Below are positions 21,140-25,340 of a stretch of DNA of 25,340 nt, in pieces (position 1 is the stretch's first letter; every line of letters begins with the position of its first letter). Source of the DNA: an uncultured Collinsella sp. (GTDB taxonomy: Bacteria > Actinomycetota > Coriobacteriia > Coriobacteriales > Coriobacteriaceae); contig CABQLI010000027.1 of NCBI GenBank assembly GCA_902464965.1, positions 1 through 25,340 of the forward strand, read 5' to 3'. Made by a program: the position numbers and the translations under genes. The notes beneath the pieces were generated by a model. That model was not told where the DNA came from and ran no database searches. It saw only the letters and a list, made by a program, of their open reading frames with translations.

Positions 21140-22301
21140 CCGTCCGATTCGGGTCCTATATATTGCTAGAGGGATAAGCGAAATAGGCAATTGGTGTGCG
21201 AATATTGCTTTGCCAATGCTGATTTACGAGATAACTCACGATGTTTCTGCAACTGCTTTGATGGTCTGCTGCAGATTTGCCCCCTCTCTGTTTTCAGTTG
21301 CGCTCGCGCAGCTGCCTCAGAAGATGGGTATCGGGACACTGCAGGCCATGAGATTGGCAGACTTAATTCGCGCGGGATTATTCGTTTGCTATATTTTTGT
21401 TGATAGTAAATGGAGTATGTTTGCTATTACGTGCGCGGTATCGCTTTGCCGAACGGTTGAAATGCCCTGCTTTTACTCGTTGTTAAGAGCCAATACGAAT
21501 AGTATCAATCGCGACGTAATTAATAATTCGTTTGGGTTTCTGCAGAATTTGATGATGGTTCTGGGGCCAGTTGCCGGCGGTTTTGTTGTCGCTCAATTTG
21601 GGGCGGAGGCTGTTCTTGCATTAGACGCGCTTTCTTTTGCCGTGTCGTTCTGGTTGCTGCGAGATGTTCCGTCGGTTATCGAGGTTAATGATAAAGAGGG
21701 GATAAGCAAAAATGAAAAATACAGGACTGCATTTAGCGATCTTAGCGCGAAGCACTTGGCAATTGGTTTCCTATTAATCGATATTTCTAGTGGCGTGGCA
21801 TTCGGCTCTCTGAATTCTCTTTTGCCAGCTATAGCGCAATTGCAATTTGACTCGTCATCGATACAATACGGATTCCTTCAGAGTAGTCTTACAATCGGAC
21901 TGTTGTTCGGAAATACAATATATGGTCGTTTAATCAGTGGTTCCGATTGCGTTAAATCATATTGTTTTGTGACGTATCTTGCGCTCGGTGCGTATCTGGC
22001 GTTTGGCTATCGCTATGCGTCTGGGATATCGTTTATTTTCCTTTTTATCGTCGGTGCCGGAAACGCCATTCAAGATGTGCTTCTCATAACATCGCTGCAG
22101 GATTTGGCGAGAGACGGATCTGAATCGATAGGCCTGTTTTCAATTAGGGAGTCTTTGCAATCGGTTGCTGTTGTTATTTCAACACTCCTTGTTTCGCTGT
22201 TCACGAGCATCGCGATGTTCTCAATTCTCGTTACTGGACTTGGTGTATTTTCAATTATGATGGTAGCTGTGTTTCAATTGAATTATTTGCGAAAGATGTG
22301 A
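21117..22301 (+). CDS. MFS transporter, MFS_3/macrolide-efflux-like
   Basis: A 394-residue inner-membrane protein with about 12 hydrophobic helices. The opening RPIRVLYIARGISEIGNWCA plus IALPMLIYEITHDVSATALM resembles the MFS_3/EntS/MefA group of drug and siderophore exporters. The family's usual motif A (GxLADRxGRR) is altered to LAQLPQKMGIGTLQAMRLAD, so substrate and direction are uncertain. Start ATG 21117 (GAGGT upstream) lies within the DUF2087 gene. A+T-rich codon use matches that gene, suggesting joint transfer. The last codons and stop are included in a 19-bp tandem duplication. Confidence 0.85.
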   Translation: MFTVLRASRPIRVLYIARGISEIGNWCANIALPMLIYEITHDVSATALMVCCRFAPSLFSVALAQLPQKMGIGTLQAMRLADLIRAGLFVCYIFVDSKWSMFAITCAVSLCRTVEMPCFYSLLRANTNSINRDVINNSFGFLQNLMMVLGPVAGGFVVAQFGAEAVLALDALSFAVSFWLLRDVPSVIEVNDKEGISKNEKYRTAFSDLSAKHLAIGFLLIDISSGVAFGSLNSLLPAIAQLQFDSSSIQYGFLQSSLTIGLLFGNTIYGRLISGSDCVKSYCFVTYLALGAYLAFGYRYASGISFIFLFIVGAGNAIQDVLLITSLQDLARDGSESIGLFSIRESLQSVAVVISTLLVSLFTSIAMFSILVTGLGVFSIMMVAVFQLNYLRKM

Positions 22302-22331
22302 CGTTGATATGCAGATGTGACGTTGATATGC
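22294..22331. repeat. Perfect 19-bp tandem duplication across the MFS stop codon
   Basis: AGATGTGACGTTGATATGC occurs at 22294-22312 and again at 22313-22331 without a mismatch. The MFS stop TGA (22299-22301) lies in the first copy, so the protein end is unaffected. It looks like recent slippage. Confidence 0.95.
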
Positions 22332-22367
22332 CTTAATTTTGAAATACATGCTCTTAGCACAGGTTGG

Positions 22368-22394
22368 CCTCTCAGTAAACTGGGAGGTTGCTTT
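22368..22394 (+). terminator. Terminator after the MFS gene
   Basis: CCTCTCAG, loop TAAA, CTGGGAGG (one T-G pair), then TTGCTTT. An 8-bp stem 67 bp after the stop. Confidence 0.6.
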
Positions 22395-22454
22395 GGCTAG
22401 TTAGAGATATGTGAACGTCCGTTAGACTGAATCTCAGGGTAGAAGGGGCCTCCA

Positions 22455-24455
22455 GTGTCCAGATCAACAAAGCAATGCTGCGTTTCGGCTAATAAGAACG
22501 ATGGCTTTTTACGTGTGGCGGCGGCCTCACCGCAGATTCGCGTTGCCGATGTCGAGGGCAATGCCGAGGTTGCGCTGGCGGCTGTTCGCGAGGCTACCGA
22601 GCGCGGCGTTCGTGCTCTGGTTTTGCCCGAGCTTAATCTGACTGGCTATACCGCGGCTGATCTGTTCCATAATCGCACGCTGCTGCATGCCTGCGAGGCT
22701 GCTCTGGTGCATATCCTCGACGAGACTCGTGAGCTGCCGATTGTCTTTACTATTGGTCTTCCCGTTGCAGTTGCCGAGAATATCTACAACTGCGCCGCCG
22801 TGTGCTGCGCGGGCGAGCTTTTGGGCCTTACGGCCAAGAAGTATCTGCCCAACTATGGCGAGTTCTACGAGCGCCGTTGGTTTGCTCCGGCGCCTGCGGA
22901 TCCCGTGTGGGTTGAATTTGCCGGTCAGGGTCCGGTTCCGCTGGGTTCGGGGCTTGTCTACCGTTGCTGTGATGAGGGCGCCGAGGACCTGGTGCTGGGC
23001 GTTGAGGTCTGTGAGGACCTGTGGGTGCCGGCGCCCCCTTCGACCGAGATGGCGCTTGCCGGTGCCACGGTGATTCTCAACCCGTCGGCCTCGGACGAGA
23101 TTATCGGTAAGGCAGATTACCGCCGCAGCCTAATCTCCAATCAGAGCGCGCGCCTGTACTGTGCCTATGCCTATGCAGACGCGAGCGAGGGCGAGTCCAC
23201 GACCGACATGGTCTTTGCGGGCGAGAACCTTATCTACGAAAACGGATCCAAGCTCGCCGCCACTAAACTGCTTACCTGCGATATGGCGGTGGCCGATGTC
23301 GATCTTGACCGCCTGGTTGCCGAGCGCCGTCGCTCGACGACGTGGGCGCGCACCGGCGATGCGCCGGAGGCCACGACCGTTGAGTTTTCGTTTGAGGGCG
23401 TACTGGCCGAAGAACCTGTCCTGCGCGATGCCTGCGATATCGACCGCGTTTCCCCCCGCGCGCCCTTCGTGCCGGCTGACCATGGCGACCTGGCCGAGCG
23501 TTGCGAGACGATCCTCGATCTGCAGACTGCGGGCCTCAAGACCCGCCTTGCCCACACAGGTACCAAGGCTGCGGTCATCGGCCTTTCGGGTGGCTTGGAC
23601 TCCACGCTGGCACTGCTTGTGACCGTGCGTGCCTTCGATGCGCTGGGGCTGCCGCGCACCGGTATCACAGCCGTGTCCATGCCCGGCTTTGGCACGACGC
23701 ATCGCACCAAGTCCAATGCCGAGTCGCTTGCCCGCGACCTGGGTGTGAGCTTCCGCGAGGTTTCGATCCACGCGGCTGTGGAGCAGCACTTCAAGGACAT
23801 TGAGCACGACCCGGCAGTTCAGGACGTGACCTACGAGAACAGCCAAGCCCGCGAGCGCACACAGATTTTGATGGACTTGGCCAACCAGGCTGGCGGTTTT
23901 GTCATCGGCACGGGCGACCTGTCGGAGCTGGCGCTCGGCTGGGCTACCTATAACGGCGACCACATGAGCATGTACGCCGTCAACGCGAGCGTGCCCAAGA
24001 CGCTCGTGCGTCATCTGGTGCGCTATGCCGCCGATGTCTTTGGCGGGCGTATTGCCGAGGTCTTGCTCGACATCCTCGATACGCCGGTATCTCCCGAGCT
24101 TCTGCCGCCCACGGGCGACGGCGAGATTGCGCAGAAGACCGAGGATTTGGTGGGCCCGTACGAGCTGCACGACTACTTCCTCTACTACCTGCTGCGTTTT
24201 GGCTTTGAGCCGGGCAAGATCTACCGCATGGCGCTCAAGAGCTTCGAGGGCGTCTACGACGCCAAGACCGTCCACACGTGGCTACGTACGTTCTACCGTC
24301 GCTTCTTTGCCCAGCAGTTTAAGCGCAGCTGCCTGCCCGATGGTCCCAAGGTGGGCTCGGTGACGCTCAGTCCGCGCGGCGATTGGCGTATGCCGAGTGA
24401 CGCCAGCTCGCGTCTGTGGCTTGCGCAGATCGACGCGCTCAATCCAGTTGACTAA
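22455..24455 (+). CDS. nadE: Glutamine-dependent NAD+ synthetase
   Basis: A 666-residue two-domain enzyme making NAD+ from deamido-NAD+, ATP and glutamine in the cytosol. The N-terminal nitrilase-type glutaminase has the triad Glu59 (LPELNLTGY), Lys129 (KKYLPNYGEFYE) and Cys186 (VEVCEDLWV). The C-terminal synthetase has the ATP pyrophosphatase loop SGGLDST at 378-384 and the GTGDLSELALGWATYNGDH segment. Length matches the large glutaminase-fused form (about 640-680). The GTG start has AAGGGG 8 nt upstream. It may begin slightly later, since the first 18 residues are not conserved-looking. A strong terminator follows. Confidence 0.95.
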   Translation: MSRSTKQCCVSANKNDGFLRVAAASPQIRVADVEGNAEVALAAVREATERGVRALVLPELNLTGYTAADLFHNRTLLHACEAALVHILDETRELPIVFTIGLPVAVAENIYNCAAVCCAGELLGLTAKKYLPNYGEFYERRWFAPAPADPVWVEFAGQGPVPLGSGLVYRCCDEGAEDLVLGVEVCEDLWVPAPPSTEMALAGATVILNPSASDEIIGKADYRRSLISNQSARLYCAYAYADASEGESTTDMVFAGENLIYENGSKLAATKLLTCDMAVADVDLDRLVAERRRSTTWARTGDAPEATTVEFSFEGVLAEEPVLRDACDIDRVSPRAPFVPADHGDLAERCETILDLQTAGLKTRLAHTGTKAAVIGLSGGLDSTLALLVTVRAFDALGLPRTGITAVSMPGFGTTHRTKSNAESLARDLGVSFREVSIHAAVEQHFKDIEHDPAVQDVTYENSQARERTQILMDLANQAGGFVIGTGDLSELALGWATYNGDHMSMYAVNASVPKTLVRHLVRYAADVFGGRIAEVLLDILDTPVSPELLPPTGDGEIAQKTEDLVGPYELHDYFLYYLLRFGFEPGKIYRMALKSFEGVYDAKTVHTWLRTFYRRFFAQQFKRSCLPDGPKVGSVTLSPRGDWRMPSDASSRLWLAQIDALNPVD

Positions 24456-24523
24456 GGTTGGCTAAATTGAACCAATACGGGGGTTGCAAGCGTTACACTT
24501 TTGCAATCTGATGGCCCGTATCG

Positions 24524-24554
24524 CGCGGCGCTCTTGTCGGAGCGCCGCGTTTTT
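24524..24554 (+). terminator. nadE terminator
   Basis: CGCGGCGCTC, loop TTGTCG, GAGCGCCGCG then TTTTT: a perfect 10-bp GC-rich stem with a T run, 68 bp past the nadE stop and only 19 bp before the next start. TTGCAA-N17-TCTGAT upstream of it (24484-24512) could be a weak promoter, making an attenuator possible. Confidence 0.9.
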
Positions 24555-24573
24555 CATATCGAAAGGTGGCACC

Positions 24574-25340
24574 ATGCAGGCATCGCAGCGTCTCGACCGC
24601 TTTGGCGCGGAGGTCTTCGCCTCGCTCAACAACAAGCTTCTCGCGCTGAAGGCTCAGGGCAAGACCATTTACAACATGAGCGTGGGCACGCCCGACTTTA
24701 AGCCGTACGACCATGTGGTCGAGGCGCTCACGCAAGCAGCCCAAGATCCCGAGATGTGGAAGTATGCCCTGCGTGACCTGCCCGAACTCAAGCAGGCCGT
24801 GTGCGATTACTATGAGCGTCGCTTTGGCGTTTCGGGCATTACGCCGTCCATGGTGCAGTCGTGCAACGGCACGCAGGAGGGCGTGGGCCATTTGGGCCTG
24901 GCCCTGCTCGATCCGGGCGACACTATTTTGGTTCCCGATCCGTGCTACCCGGTCTTTGAGGCGGGTGCCAAGATCGCCGATGCCAAGCTCGAATACTATC
25001 CGCTGGTTGCCGAGCATAATTACCTGCCCTATGTGGCGGGTATCGATCCCGAGGTGGCCGATCGTGCCAAGTATATGATCGTGTCGCTGCCCGCCAACCC
25101 GGTGGGCTCGGTGGGCACGCCCGAGGTCTACGAGGAGATCATCGCTTTCGCCCGCGAGCACGACCTGCTGATCGTCCATGACAACGCATACTCCGACATC
25201 GTGTTCGACGGCGAGCCGGGCGGCAGCTTCTTGCAGTATCCCGGTGCGCTTGAGGTGGGCGTGGAGTTCTTCTCGCTCTCCAAGTCGTTTAACGTCACCG
25301 GTGCCCGCATCGGCTTTTTGGTCGGCCGCGAGGACGTGGT
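24574..25340 (+). CDS. Class I/II PLP aminotransferase, 5' part (LL-DAP aminotransferase-like)
   Basis: The first 255 residues of a fold-type I PLP aminotransferase; the end lies beyond the window. NMSVGTPDFKPYDHVVEAL is the substrate-loop opening, NGTQEGVGHLGLALLDPGD the cofactor-phosphate region, SLPANPVGS the Asn segment, VHDNAYSDIVFDG the Asp/Tyr cofactor contact, and SLSKSFNVTGARIGF the Schiff-base motif with Lys236. The overall pattern resembles LL-diaminopimelate aminotransferase (DapL) and related alanine/aspartate aminotransferases; the exact substrate is not clear from this part. ATG 24574 follows GAAAGGTGG. Expected full length is about 385-400 residues. Confidence 0.9.
   Translation, partial: MQASQRLDRFGAEVFASLNNKLLALKAQGKTIYNMSVGTPDFKPYDHVVEALTQAAQDPEMWKYALRDLPELKQAVCDYYERRFGVSGITPSMVQSCNGTQEGVGHLGLALLDPGDTILVPDPCYPVFEAGAKIADAKLEYYPLVAEHNYLPYVAGIDPEVADRAKYMIVSLPANPVGSVGTPEVYEEIIAFAREHDLLIVHDNAYSDIVFDGEPGGSFLQYPGALEVGVEFFSLSKSFNVTGARIGFLVGREDV

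Noticed and set aside
1..25340. CRISPR array, tRNA/rRNA genes, prophage or insertion sequence
   Set aside because: No regularly spaced repeats, cloverleaf, conserved rRNA stretch, transposase, integrase or phage structural gene could be seen.

Overview
The window reads as a chromosomal segment of a Coriobacteriia gut actinobacterium, most likely Collinsella. It is fairly GC-rich and densely coding, and it combines an Amadori-product (fructoselysine-type) operon with gut-anaerobe transporters and two lineage-type low-complexity surface or regulatory proteins. The genus is inferred from protein flavour and codon use; no rRNA gene is present to confirm it. I found no tRNA, rRNA, CRISPR array, transposase or integrase.

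Layout. 1-888 is the 5' part of an unrecognised minus-strand gene, followed by about 780 non-coding bases. 1665-4054 holds a DeoC-type aldolase and two HAD phosphatases. 4205-10985 is a fructoselysine-type operon: GntR/UTRA regulator, YfcC-type carrier, amidohydrolase, FrlC-like epimerase, FrlB-like SIS deglycase and FrlD-like PfkB kinase. 11032-11254 is a 223-bp element bounded by perfect 26-bp inverted repeats. 11264-12858 (minus) carries TatD and TcdA. 12946-13284 is a compact regulatory island. 13319-14294 is an SdpR/SdpI pair and 14479-16158 is EttA. 16438-17935 is an A+T-rich pair: a Tat-exported papain-like peptidase candidate and a lipoprotein. 17990-20363 (minus) holds two low-complexity proteins. 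20539-22301 is an A+T-rich block with a small ORF, a DUF2087 protein and an MFS exporter. 22455-24455 is glutamine-dependent NAD+ synthetase, and from 24574 an aminotransferase runs off the window.

Most interesting signal. Between tcdA and sdpR lies a 28-codon hydrophobic ORF (13152-13066, minus) missing from a size-filtered ORF list. It has a strong Shine-Dalgarno that can be masked in an 8-position hairpin, and a GAAC-N4-GTTC LexA-type box over its promoter. A converging plus-strand promoter should make a roughly 90-nt RNA ending in a hairpin that overlaps the ORF's stop codon. The G-U pairs of that hairpin work only in the plus-strand RNA. Together these look like an SOS-controlled type I toxin-antitoxin pair of the holin-like/TxpA-RatA kind, back to back with sdpRI. 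The family assignment is inference; the sequence elements are directly visible.

How the genes work together. In the frl-like operon, the carrier would import an Amadori compound, FrlD would phosphorylate it, FrlB would split the phosphate to glucose 6-phosphate plus the amine, and FrlC would let the C3 epimer enter. The regulator would sense substrate. The amidohydrolase, which lacks one usual metal-binding His, is an addition with no counterpart in the E. coli frl operon.
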